Positions 1 to 9,356 of a stretch of DNA of 10,740 nt are shown here, one piece after another. A model generated the notes under the pieces. The model saw only the letters and a list, made by a program, of their open reading frames with translations, did no database searches and was not told the DNA's origin. The position numbers and the translations under genes are program-made. Source of the DNA: Agrococcus beijingensis (lineage in GTDB: Bacteria > Actinomycetota > Actinomycetes > Actinomycetales > Microbacteriaceae). The DNA lies in NCBI RefSeq assembly GCF_030758955.1, contig NZ_CP132360.1, forward strand, positions 2,867,612 to 2,878,351, read 5' to 3'. Numbering within the stretch: position 1 is the stretch's first letter; each line of letters starts with the position of its first letter.

Positions 1-968
1 CTTCGACGGCGAGATGACGCTCATCGGCGAACAGCGCATCGAGCCGCTGCTGCTGCCGCGGCGTGCGGAAGGCGGCGCCGGTGTGGAGGGTGCGGCGGGC
101 GGCGTAGAGCGGATCGCCCTTGCGGCCTCGGTGCCCGTGGATCTCCTGCTGGATGCGCCGGCGGCAGCTGTCGAGCGCGTTGCCGGCCAGGCGGACGACG
201 TGGAACGGGTCCATCACCGCGACCGCGCCGGGCAGCTCCTCGACGGTGGCGGTCTTGAAGCCGGAGAACCCGTCCATCGCGACCACCTCGACGCCATCTC
301 GCCAGGCCTGATCGCGGTTGGCGAGCCCAGTGCTGGAACGCCTGCTTCGAGCGGCCCTCGACCATGTCGAGCAGCCGTGCTGGCCCGGTCTTGTCGCGGA
401 TCGGGGTGAGGTCGATGATGACCGTCACGTAGCGGTCCCCGCGGCGCGTATGACGCCAGACGTGCTCGTCCACGCCCAGCACCGCGACGGCGTCGAAGCG
501 TGCCGGATCGTCGAGCAGGCGCCGCCTGCCCTCGTCGAGCACGGCCGTGTTCGCGGTGTGCCAAGCGACACCGAGACCGGCCGCGACGCGCGAGACGGTC
601 AGGTGGTCGAGCACCAGCGCGTCCAGCGCCCACCGCAGCCCCGTGCGGGAGATCTTCGCGCGCGGCTCCGCCGCCGCCGTGGTGTCCTGCCGCCAGATGC
701 GACCGCACCCGGTGCAGCGGTAGCGGCGGACGCGGACCAGCAGCGTCGTCGGCCGGTGCCCGAACGGCGCATGCGCCAGTCGCCGCGTCACCGAGTCGCG
801 CGCCACGCCCCGGCAGCCGCACGAGCGGCACCAGTCGTCCGCTTCGACGACCCGGCACCACAGCACCGCCCGCTCCGGCTCGAGCCGCTGTCCAACGGCC
901 TCGAGACCGAGCTCGTCGAGCCGGCAGAACGTGGTGAGATCGGGCGCGTCGAAGGTAGCGTGGAGCAC
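1..968 (-). pseudogene. ISL3-family transposase, frameshifted and cut by the window edge
   Basis: This is a DDE transposase of the ISL3 family (DNA cutting and strand transfer at the element's ends). From the ATG at 966-968 the protein shows the N-terminal zinc-ribbon cysteines (CRSC at residues 47-50, CTGC at 85-88), a helix-turn-helix-like stretch around residues 120-145 (LDHLTVSRVAAGLGVAWHT), and the first catalytic Asp in LGVDEH (D167). After FQHW (about residue 214) the frame changes. Homology continues in another frame as LANRDQAWRDG, then VVAMDGFSGFK (second catalytic Asp), MDPFHVVRLAGNALD and RRRIQQEIHGHRGRKGDPLY, reaching position 1. One extra base in the CCC at 326-328 accounts for the shift. 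The catalytic Glu lies outside the window. The family call is firm. The frameshift is seen directly, but it could be a base-calling error in a homopolymer. Confidence 0.88.
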
Positions 969-1050
969 GTCGAGGTCTTTCGGACGGTGAGCGTAGGAAC
1001 TTCCATCCTGGAAGACCTCGACACCTACCCCGGCAGCGACGCGACCCGAA

Positions 1051-1077
1051 CGACTACACCGTCAACTGCGAAGAGCC
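1051..1077. repeat. ISL3 terminal inverted repeat (outer end)
   Basis: This 27-bp stretch reads, on the minus strand, GGCTCTTCGCAGTTGACGGT followed by GTAGTCG. It matches the typical ISL3 end in actinobacteria from memory. Its distance from the transposase start and its inward orientation fit the left end of the element. The mate lies outside the window. Confidence 0.8.
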
Positions 1078-1860
1078 GCAAAACGACCATCACGTCACGA
1101 AATCGGGCGAAGGTGGCACGATCCAGGTCTGACTCCGCAGCATCAGCTCCGCCCCTCGCGGGATTCGGCACCTCATCGACAGCGCCGGCACCATCGGTGC
1201 TCTCTCGCTCCCCCTGCTGATCGACCACGCCCAGTGCACACTCCGACCGCGTCTCACCACGAGGATCGTCGCGCTCCGCGACCCGCCTGCTCGCGCGTCG
1301 CGTGCGGTTGCTGCACCATCCAGACCGCATGCCTGGATCGCGTCGCGGTGCAGTTCTGCAGAGGGCCGACGAAGCTGCGCGGGCAGCTGGATCCGGTCTC
1401 GCGGGCGGTGCGTGGAGAGCGGCTCGCGCGACCGATCGGTGTCGTTCCGGACGTCATAGAGCACCCGTCCGCGCCGGTGACCGTCGGCGGGCTTGCTCGC
1501 GATGCGCCCACCGAGCGCGCTCGTGGCGCTCGGTCGCGCCAACGGCCTGATCGTGCACGTCGACGTCGATGATCTCGACGAGTGTGCGGAACGCGCCGGC
1601 GAGACGAGACGGCCAGTGCTTCACTCGAGTGCTGCAGTCAACGCCGCTCCGTGAGCTTCGACACCGGTGAGGTGCAGCCGGTCGGCCGGCGCTCTCCTAC
1701 GCTGTCCGCCTCGCACGTGCGAGCGGAATGCCGGCGCGCGAACGGCGATGGCCTCGAGCAGCGATCCCGCAGCTTCGATAGCGACGGCCGAACGTGACCG
1801 TTCAGACGCTCGAGGGACGGATCACCTCAACTGCCGGAACGACGCGCTCCGAGTGCTGCA
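1078..1860. other. GC-rich stretch between the IS and the rRNA segment, no convincing gene
   Basis: Several overlapping open frames exist on both strands, but their translations are rich in Arg, Ala and Ser with no recognisable domain, as expected for shadow frames in high-GC DNA. The one frame with protein-like composition is 1502-1654, listed separately. The 12-mer CGAGTGCTGCAG occurs at 1626-1637 and again at 1850-1861, where it abuts the inverted terminator. No rRNA promoter, leader or 16S 5' sequence is visible here, although this is where the start of the rrn operon should be. Confidence 0.6.
1502..1654 (+). pseudogene. possible fragment of a VOC/glyoxalase-like protein
   Basis: A 50-codon frame starts at the ATG 1502-1504 and includes LIVHVDVDDLDECAERAG. 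This resembles the beta-strand plus 'VDDLDxAxxRAxxAG' helix of vicinal-oxygen-chelate (glyoxalase/bleomycin-resistance) domains. No further domain is visible, there is an in-frame stop just upstream (1478-1480), and the usual ~120-residue fold is not complete. It may be a decayed remnant or chance. The assignment is weak. Confidence 0.2.
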
Positions 1861-1901
1861 GGGGAAAAGAAAAAGGGGCCCCAGAATGATCTGGGGCCCC
1901 T
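1861..1901 (-). repeat. left copy of 41-bp perfect inverted repeat (reversed rrn terminator)
   Basis: Positions 1861-1901 are the exact reverse complement of 5845-5885, with no mismatch over 41 bases. Identity stops at both edges (1860/5886 and 1902/5844 differ). The right copy is the natural terminator after 5S rRNA, so this copy is a terminator piece in reverse orientation. The 9-mers CTGCAGGGG (1856-1864) and CCCCTGCAG (1897-1905) flank it symmetrically. Confidence 0.95.
1865..1900 (-). terminator. reversed rrn-type rho-independent terminator
   Basis: For minus-strand transcription this is an 11-bp GC stem (1890-1900 pairing with 1875-1885), a 4-base loop (1886-1889), then a T-rich tail opposite the A-run AAAAGAAAAA (1865-1874). 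It would stop transcripts coming leftward out of the rRNA segment. In the rRNA-sense direction the stem is the same but there is no T-tract. Nothing on this side would need such a terminator, so it is probably a by-product of rearrangement or chimera formation. Confidence 0.8.
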
Positions 1902-5604
<3,703 letters not shown>

Positions 5605-5714
5605 ATATATATGAGCTTGCTGCTCGCGTCCACTTTGTGGTTCTCGATGAACGGTCGAGAACTGCAGCCCTCCGCCCTAGAGCGGAGAGCTGTGCAGATC
5701 GAAACATCAACAGT
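5605..5714 (+). other. 23S-5S spacer with right arm of processing stalk
   Basis: Just after the 23S, ACATATATATGAG can pair with CTCATGTATGT before the 23S start, and 5622-5648 pairs with 2370-2396. A separate hairpin CTCCGC-CCTAGA-GCGGAG spans 5670-5687 and lies inside a longer CTGCAG...CTGTGCAG pairing. No tRNA is present. Confidence 0.8.
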
Positions 5715-5833
5715 GTTTCGGCGGCCATAGCGAGAGGGAAACGCCCGGTCACATTCCGAACCCGGAAGCTAAGGCTCTCAGCGCCGATGGTACTGCAGGG
5801 GGGACCCTGTGGGAGAGTAGGACACCGCCGGAC
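5715..5833 (+). rRNA. 5S ribosomal RNA, complete
   Basis: About 119 nt contain the conserved core GGCCATAGCGAGAGGGAAAC, CCCGGTCACATTCCGAACCC, GGAAGCTAAG, GCCGATGGTACTGCAGGGGG and GGGAGAGTAGGACACCGCCG. The terminal helix is formed by the first bases (TTTCGGCGG) and the last (CCGCCGGAC). It lies about 110 nt after 23S, the usual place, and is followed 12 nt later by the operon terminator. End positions are estimated from helix I. Confidence 0.95.
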
Positions 5834-5844
5834 TTCTTTTGGAA

Positions 5845-5885
5845 AGGGGCCCCAGATCATTCTGGGGCCCCTTTTTCTTTTCCCC
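5845..5885 (+). repeat. right copy of 41-bp perfect inverted repeat
   Basis: This is the exact reverse complement of 1861-1901. It contains the complete rrn terminator hairpin and its pyrimidine tail. The repeat ends within the C-run 5882-5886, and CPT protein homology starts immediately after it. Confidence 0.95.
5846..5880 (+). terminator. rrn operon rho-independent terminator
   Basis: The stem GGGGCCCCAGA (5846-5856) pairs perfectly with TCTGGGGCCCC (5861-5871) around the loop TCAT. It is followed by TTTTTCTTTT. It begins 12 nt after the 5S end, as expected for the end of an rRNA operon. Confidence 0.95.
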
Positions 5886-5887
5886 CG

Positions 5888-6196
5888 GGTGCCAACATCA
5901 TTCTTGACGAGGTGCTGCTTTCCGGAGGTGAGGGGCAACGGCGTCTACAGTCAGCATTTGATGGGGTGCCGATGCTGTGGGTAGGAGTGCGCTGCGATCC
6001 AGAAGTTGCCGCGGCCCGTGAATGTTCTCGCGGCGACCGCGTACCGGGCATGGCACGCTTACAAGCCTCGCGTGTTCATGACGGGGTCGTGTACGACATT
6101 GAGATCGATACCGCTGCACGATATCCCGAAGCCTGCGCACAGCTACTGGCCGATTTCGTGACCTCGAAACGTTACTCACCCGTCGAGACAGAGTGA
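5888..6196 (+). pseudogene. chloramphenicol phosphotransferase-like fragment (C-terminal ~100 residues)
   Basis: The frame reads GANIILDEVLLSGG, then LWVGVRCDPEVAAAREC, RGDRVPGMARLQA and RVHDGVVYDIEIDT, ending in TGA at 6194-6196. Recalled from the Streptomyces venezuelae chloramphenicol 3-O-phosphotransferase (CPT, 178 aa), this corresponds to the stretch from about residue 85 (GARIIIDDVF) to the end, with LWVGVRCD, RGDRV and VHxGVxYDxExDT all preserved. The N-terminal half, with the P-loop and the catalytic Asp, is absent. The frame simply continues back into the terminator's pyrimidine tail, and no CPT N-terminus is found left of 1861. A GTG at 5912 exists but would make a protein without the ATP site, so this is a dead remnant. 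Confidence 0.8.
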
Positions 6197-6304
6197 TCGG
6201 ACTTGCCATCTTGTTTCGAACAGCAATGCATCCCTGATTCCTGTGGGAAAGAAACCAAACGGAGCGTCAAGTCAGAGCACGAGGACGTATTTCAGCAGCG
6301 CCGC

Positions 6305-6317
6305 ACCCTCAGAGGAA
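6305..6317. repeat. 13-bp direct repeat, copy 1 (ACCCTCAGAGGAA)
   Basis: ACCCTCAGAGGAA occurs here, 39 bp beyond the stop codon of the acetyltransferase gene, and again at 8186-8198, across the stop codon of the aph(3')-like pseudogene. On the minus strand both copies are followed by similar bases (GGGTGCGGCGCTGC here, GGGTTCGCTGC there). The stretch may be a scrap of shared 3' flanking sequence or a recombination join. A chance match is possible. Confidence 0.5.
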
Positions 6318-6356
6318 ACGTGATCTGCGTGATGGCCTTTCGGCCCGCAAGAATCA

Positions 6357-6932
6357 CTAACCTGGTAGGTTTCGGCTCATGAATACTGCAACCTCGCCTT
6401 CTGATGCAGTTCCGCGATACAGAGAGGTATCCAAACCGCAAAACTTAAACCCCATGCGGAGATACGCGCGGATGGCCGGTGCGTTGATGTTAGTGACTTC
6501 CAACCACAAGGTTCGTGCGTTCAGTTCACGCCCGTAGTTAGCAGCGAGGCCAACCAGTTCCCGTCCCAGCCCTCTCCGACGATACTGAGGGGAGAGTTCC
6601 AAATCCGCTATCACGACTCGTCGATTCCACACCTCGAAAACCACGTCAATAAACCCGCAGGGGGTCCCGTGCGCGTTAACGGCAACAAATCGCGCTGACT
6701 CCTCGACATCCTCAACGTCGGTGTCTTCGCCAAGAGGAAACCTCTTGACGATCGGAGAGGAGACACTCTTCTCGTTGAGAGTAAACCCGTTGGCAGAAGG
6801 CCACACCTCGAAAATGGTGTCGGTGACGAAGGAACCATCAATGTCACCGAGCACCAAGTCATCACTCGGCAGGCCCCGACGAAATGTTACCCTGCCAGAG
6901 TCAAGGAAAACGTCTTTCTGCTGTTCACTCAC
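6357..6932 (-). CDS. GNAT acetyltransferase, streptothricin N-acetyltransferase-like
   Basis: This 191-residue protein probably transfers acetyl from acetyl-CoA to an amino group. The best-matching family is streptothricin acetyltransferase (Sat). Signature stretches are the acceptor-side N-terminus with FEVWPSANGF (41-50), the core strand ADLELSPQYRRRGLG (109-123) carrying the acetyl-CoA-binding RxxGxG-type loop, LEVTNINAPAIRAYLRMGF (144-162), and GLDTSLYRG (166-174) with the terminal EVAVFMSRNL. The Sat family shows the parallel pattern LExQDxNxxAxxFYxxxGF...G.DTxLY. I chose the GTG at 6930-6932 because a -10-like TACGAT lies 6 bases upstream, typical of leaderless actinobacterial mRNAs. 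The longer ATG frame from 7007 adds 25 residues of low-complexity Pro/Arg/Ser sequence and would overlap that promoter. Its base composition is lower in GC than its neighbours. The substrate is inferred; a generic GNAT is the alternative. Confidence 0.8.
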   Translation of the reverse strand: MSEQQKDVFLDSGRVTFRRGLPSDDLVLGDIDGSFVTDTIFEVWPSANGFTLNEKSVSSPIVKRFPLGEDTDVEDVEESARFVAVNAHGTPCGFIDVVFEVWNRRVVIADLELSPQYRRRGLGRELVGLAANYGRELNARTLWLEVTNINAPAIRAYLRMGFKFCGLDTSLYRGTASEGEVAVFMSRNLPG

Positions 6933-6938
6933 CTGGCA

Positions 6939-6965
6939 ATCGTAGCAAGGCACCCAGAGATGCAA
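6939..6965 (-). promoter_or_regulatory. putative promoter of the sat-like gene (leaderless start)
   Basis: On the minus strand, TTGCAT (6960-6965) and TACGAT (6939-6944) are separated by 15 bases. The -10 box ends 6 bases before the GTG start, so transcription would begin at or next to the first codon. No Shine-Dalgarno is seen. The -35 spacing is short, so the -10 is the stronger part of the call. Confidence 0.5.
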
Positions 6966-7071
6966 CCGCGGTCGACTCGTTGGCCGTGACCCTGGCGCTT
7001 CGGACAATCTCCTTATTGCCTTTGGAGCCGGACGGCTTCCTTCTGCGGATTCTGCGTACGCCGGGCATGGT

Positions 7072-7878
7072 CTACCAGGTCAGCGGGTCGAGTCGAAGGT
7101 AGAAGTCCAGGCGGTCGGGGTCAAGGGCGATGCCGTACCGGGAGGCGAAGTCGTGATCCGCCCATTGGGCCGTGTCTTCGTTGGGCCAGGTCTCGCGAGC
7201 GTTCGCCAGCAGGAGCGCGATGTCGGCGTAGGGATCTGCCTGTCCGAGTCGGCCGAGGTCGATGAGCCCGGCCACGAGCGAGGTATCAGGGTCAATAAGG
7301 ATGTTGGGGAGGCAGAAGTCTCCGTGGCAGACTACCCTGTCGGCGTCCTCTTGTTCCTGGCGGGAAGGGAGGTCGCGTTCCAAGCTTTCGAGGATCACCG
7401 CGGGCGGGGTCTCGATGAGGTGCTGGGGCAGGAACTCGGGGTGGACCCGGTTCTCGACGACGGTCGCGCGGGCCAGCGTGATCATCTCGTCCAGCGTTCT
7501 GCCGTACGGGCACGTGCTGGCGGGGATGCTATGCAGCCGGACCAGGGTGTCGGTGATCGACGGCCATGCCTGAGCGAGATGGGCCGGGTCGAGCCGGTCA
7601 GCCGGGACGCCCGCGACGGCGCTGGTGATGAGGCAGGCGCCGTGCTCGGTGATGCGCCAGTCGAGCACGCTGGGGCCGGGAATCCCGGTGGTCGACAGCC
7701 ACTCGATCCGATCGCGCTCGCCTTCTAACGTGTGCGCATCAGCAACGGAGACGACCTTGGCGAACCGTTCCCCGGACACGTGACGCAGCACAATCGCGCA
7801 TGACTCGCCATCGGTGACGCGCGCCCACACCGAGCAATCGGAAAGCAATCCGGTCAGTGGCATCGAGGGAGACGACAT
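7072..7878 (-). CDS. aminoglycoside O-phosphotransferase, APH(3'') type (streptomycin)
   Basis: This kinase would phosphorylate the 3''-hydroxyl of streptomycin using ATP, in the cytoplasm. From the ATG at 7876-7878 it is 268 residues, the same size as StrA/APH(3'')-Ib (267). Shared motifs run in order: FAKV (ATP-binding Lys41), GERDRIEWLSTTGIPGPSVLDW (53-74), HGACLITSAVAGVPA (79-93), AWPSI..TL..LHSI (104-118), the catalytic loop VVCHGDFCLPN (182-192; D187, N192), the metal-binding LIDLGRLGQADPYADIALL (205-223; D207), and the C-terminal FYLRLDPLTW, which is nearly the StrA end. No key residue is missing, so it looks functional. There is no proper Shine-Dalgarno; a GATGAT box 6 bases before the ATG could support a leaderless start. 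A longer frame to 7971 adds Arg-rich residues and is unlikely. It lies 139 bp upstream of the sat-like gene on the same strand. Confidence 0.92.
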   Translation of the reverse strand: MSSPSMPLTGLLSDCSVWARVTDGESCAIVLRHVSGERFAKVVSVADAHTLEGERDRIEWLSTTGIPGPSVLDWRITEHGACLITSAVAGVPADRLDPAHLAQAWPSITDTLVRLHSIPASTCPYGRTLDEMITLARATVVENRVHPEFLPQHLIETPPAVILESLERDLPSRQEQEDADRVVCHGDFCLPNILIDPDTSLVAGLIDLGRLGQADPYADIALLLANARETWPNEDTAQWADHDFASRYGIALDPDRLDFYLRLDPLTW

Positions 7879-8003
7879 GCCTCTATCATCTCGCGTCGAC
7901 CGTCCTTCACGTGCCCTACGCGACCTCACGACCAATACTGACCAAACACAGCATGTCCGCAATGACGGCAAAGCAGCGCGCGATGTTCGCTCACCTACTA
8001 CGC

Positions 8004-8140
8004 ATGACGGTCTCGATGCGGATGATGAGCGCCGGCGACGGCTACGAGTACCTTCTGTACTCGTTCCCGGCCGCAGACGCCGACCGCGCTGGCTCTCGAC
8101 GCCGCTGATCCACTACTACGCGAAGGAAGGTGCCCCGTGC
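8004..8140 (+). pseudogene. relic 1 of a conjugative relaxase N-terminus (MobF/TraA-like)
   Basis: From the ATG at 8004 the frame gives MTVSMRMMSAGDGYEYLLYS, then PAADADRA. After a shift (near GCTGG, about 8087-8091) it continues as LSTPLIHYYAKEGAPC. This is the conserved opening of actinobacterial TrwC/MobF-type relaxases (recalled form MTVSMRVMSAGDGYKYLL...LSTPLTRYYAExGTPPG). Those enzymes nick oriT and pilot single-stranded DNA during conjugation. Homology stops after about 45 residues; the His-triad and helicase parts are missing. It lies on the strand opposite the aph genes, 125 bp beyond the aph(3'') start. The relic is non-functional but shows that a transmissible plasmid or ICE contributed this region. 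Confidence 0.7.
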
Positions 8141-8185
8141 GCGAGCAGAAGTAGCCGCGTCTGGATCGGCTTGTTTTTGCAGCGA

Positions 8186-8198
8186 ACCCTCAGAGGAA
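8186..8198. repeat. 13-bp direct repeat, copy 2 (ACCCTCAGAGGAA)
   Basis: This copy overlaps the last codons and stop of the aph(3')-like pseudogene. Its mate is at 6305-6317. Confidence 0.5.
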
Positions 8199-8707
8199 CT
8201 CGTCCATGAGCCGGTAGAACCGTGTCCGTGCCGGGTCGAGGTCCTCGATCCCATACTGGTCGAGGAACAAGGGCACCCATGATTGGCCGAGTTGCTCGGC
8301 TATGTCCCGCGTTGCTAGCGCGAGGTCCTGGTGACGGTCGGCAAGGCCCAACCGCCCGCAGTCTATGAAGCCAGAGAAGCGGTCCTCGTCCACAATCAAG
8401 TTGGACAGGCATGCATCCCCATGCGTAACAATGAGATCTTCATCCAATGCCGCCCTGTAGCAGTGATTTCGTCGAGCACGCGGGCACATGGCACTCCCGT
8501 TGTCGTCAGCCATCTCAGGCGCGCCGCCTCACCGGGGAGTTCGCCCAAACATCTGACTGGTTCCGTCTTAACAAAGAGGACGTCTCCGTCTGGAGACGTC
8601 AACCGAAAAACGGCTGCGTCCGATCCACCGGTAGTCTGCAACTCCCATGAGTAGCCGGTCAGTTCCTGTTTCCACGTGATTGGGAACGCAGGGCGGACTG
8701 GGGACAT
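8190..8707 (-). pseudogene. APH(3')-type aminoglycoside phosphotransferase with internal deletion
   Basis: The intact relative phosphorylates kanamycin or neomycin at the 3' position (APH(3')-II family, ~264 aa). The first part, from ATG 8705-8707, keeps the ATP-site half: WELQTTGGSDAAVFRL, VLFVKTE (Lys47), [20 protein letters not shown] and TGRHW. The sequence then jumps, in a different frame, to [15 protein letters not shown] (catalytic HGD), [33 protein letters not shown] and the end FYRLMDEFL, with stop at 8190-8192. Compared with Neo, about 90 residues between GRDW and GEDL are missing. The join lies near 8440-8449 and is out of frame, so no full kinase can be made. Both flanks are otherwise well preserved, which suggests one recent deletion rather than slow decay. 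Confidence 0.88.
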
Positions 8708-8745
8708 CCGGCTCCTAACAAGACTGCGGGTTCTGGCCAAGTATA
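8708..8745 (-). promoter_or_regulatory. Shine-Dalgarno and -10 region of the aph(3')-like gene
   Basis: AGGAG (8712-8716 on the minus strand) lies 4 bases before the ATG at 8707 and decides this start over the longer upstream frame. TATACT (8740-8745) is a good -10 box about 30 bases upstream. I see no clear -35. The expression signals are intact although the gene is broken. Confidence 0.55.
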
Positions 8746-8888
8746 AATCGTTCTGAATCGATCCGACGTGCTCGACCACGAGCGGCATCGGGTCAGCTGC
8801 GGCTGTACAAATCATCGACGTAGGTTGTCTCGCAGCAGCTCGGTTTCACCAATGGAACGCATCCCGGGAGTGCACCTGACTTGGCACT

Positions 8889-9026
8889 ACGGTGTCGATG
8901 CGGATCTTGAGCGCACGCGACGGGTACAAGTACCTACTGCCCATCGTCGCGGCCGTCGACGATGACAGGTCGATGTCGACTGCTCTGGCGTGCTGCTACG
9001 CGGAGGCGGGGACGCCCCCCCCCCCC
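8889..9026 (+). pseudogene. relic 2 of a conjugative relaxase N-terminus (MobF/TraA-like)
   Basis: The frame from 8889 gives TVSMRILSARDGYKYLLPIV, then AAVDDDRSMSTALACCYAEAGTPP. Residue by residue it parallels relic 1 (TVSMRMMSAGDGYEYLL...LSTPLIHYYAKEGAPC) and is closer to the family at YKYLL and YAEAGTPP. The two relics differ by many substitutions, so they are not a recent duplication. Relative to relic 1, seven bases including the ATG are missing at the start. Homology ends in a run of 12 Cs. It lies 181 bp beyond the start of the aph(3')-like gene, divergent from it. Confidence 0.65.
9015..9026. repeat. homopolymer of 12 C
   Basis: Twelve consecutive C occur where the relaxase relic would encode the Gly-Thr-Pro-Pro motif. 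Such a run could slip during replication, or its length may be a sequencing error. Confidence 0.9.
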
Positions 9027-9318
9027 GAACGAAGGACCACCGCTACACCACTACTTGGGACTTGACCTCTCACTCGCCTACCCCGACCGCATCAACCCCC
9101 ACCTCTGACCACCATGGACCGCACCGCTTACACAAAAGACTTGACAGGCTCGCGGTCACCGACAGCTGCTTCGAGACGATCTTCAGGACGGCCACCCGAG
9201 CGCGAGACATGCCAGCGACTGTGACCCATGTCGCGACTCATGAGGGACCTATCAAGTGAGGCCTATGTCATGAACCCAGACACCTCCGGGCGCGCACTGT
9301 GTTGAGACAGTAGTGAAG
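9027..9318. other. decayed stretch downstream of relaxase relic 2, no recognisable gene
   Basis: Open frames here are short and their translations (rich in Thr, Ser, Pro, His) show no domain. One short plus-strand run, YLGLDLSLAYPDRINPHL followed by a stop at about 9106, has protein-like character but I do not recognise it. CTTGACAGGCTCGCGG near 9140 resembles a -35 box, without a convincing -10. Confidence 0.4.
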
Positions 9319-9356
9319 AAAACCCCCGGTCAGACGTCGAGTCGGCCGGGGGTTTT
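9319..9356 (+). terminator. rho-independent terminator, bidirectional
   Basis: AAAACCCCCGG (9319-9329) pairs perfectly with CCGGGGGTTTT (9346-9356) across a 16-base loop that contains a further GAC/GTC pairing. T- and A-runs on the two sides let it act on either strand. It marks the boundary between the relaxase and resistance remnants and the sequence to the right. Confidence 0.85.

Larger units (their letters stand above)
1..1077 (-). mobile_element. ISL3-family insertion sequence, partial (other end outside window)
   Basis: The element is recognised by a minus-strand ISL3-type transposase (1-968) and, 109 bases upstream of its start, a terminal repeat at 1051-1077. Read on the minus strand this repeat begins GGCTCTTCGCAGTTGACGGT, the characteristic outer end of actinobacterial ISL3 elements. 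The element therefore ends at 1077. Members of the family usually duplicate 8 bp of target, which would make GCAAAACG (1078-1085) the duplicated target next to this end. The second copy would lie beyond position 1 and cannot be checked here. The family is usually about 1.2-1.5 kb, so most of the element is in view. Its transposase is frameshifted, so this copy probably cannot move by itself. Confidence 0.85.

Noticed and set aside
14..1220. Long plus-strand open frames (e.g. 318-1220) over the IS
   Set aside because: They are antisense shadows of the ISL3 transposase; the minus strand carries the conserved motifs and the plus translations are Arg/Ala/Pro-rich without domains.
1819..1828. GGATCACCTC, resembling the 16S 3' end
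   Set aside because: Only 10 bases match, and the following bases (AACTGC) do not continue as CTTTCT; probably chance.
1626..1861. 12-bp direct repeat CGAGTGCTGCAG (1626-1637, 1850-1861) as a target-site duplication
   Set aside because: The copies are 224 bp apart with no mobile element between them, and a 12-mer match is not unexpected by chance in GC-rich DNA of this length.
7153..7728. Plus-strand frame of 191 codons opposite aph(3'')
   Set aside because: The minus strand encodes an APH(3'') with all catalytic motifs; the plus frame is its complement.
6357..8707. Integron cassette array explaining the resistance genes
   Set aside because: No integrase or attC-like imperfect palindromes were seen at gene ends; the 13-bp repeats are too short and not of attC form.
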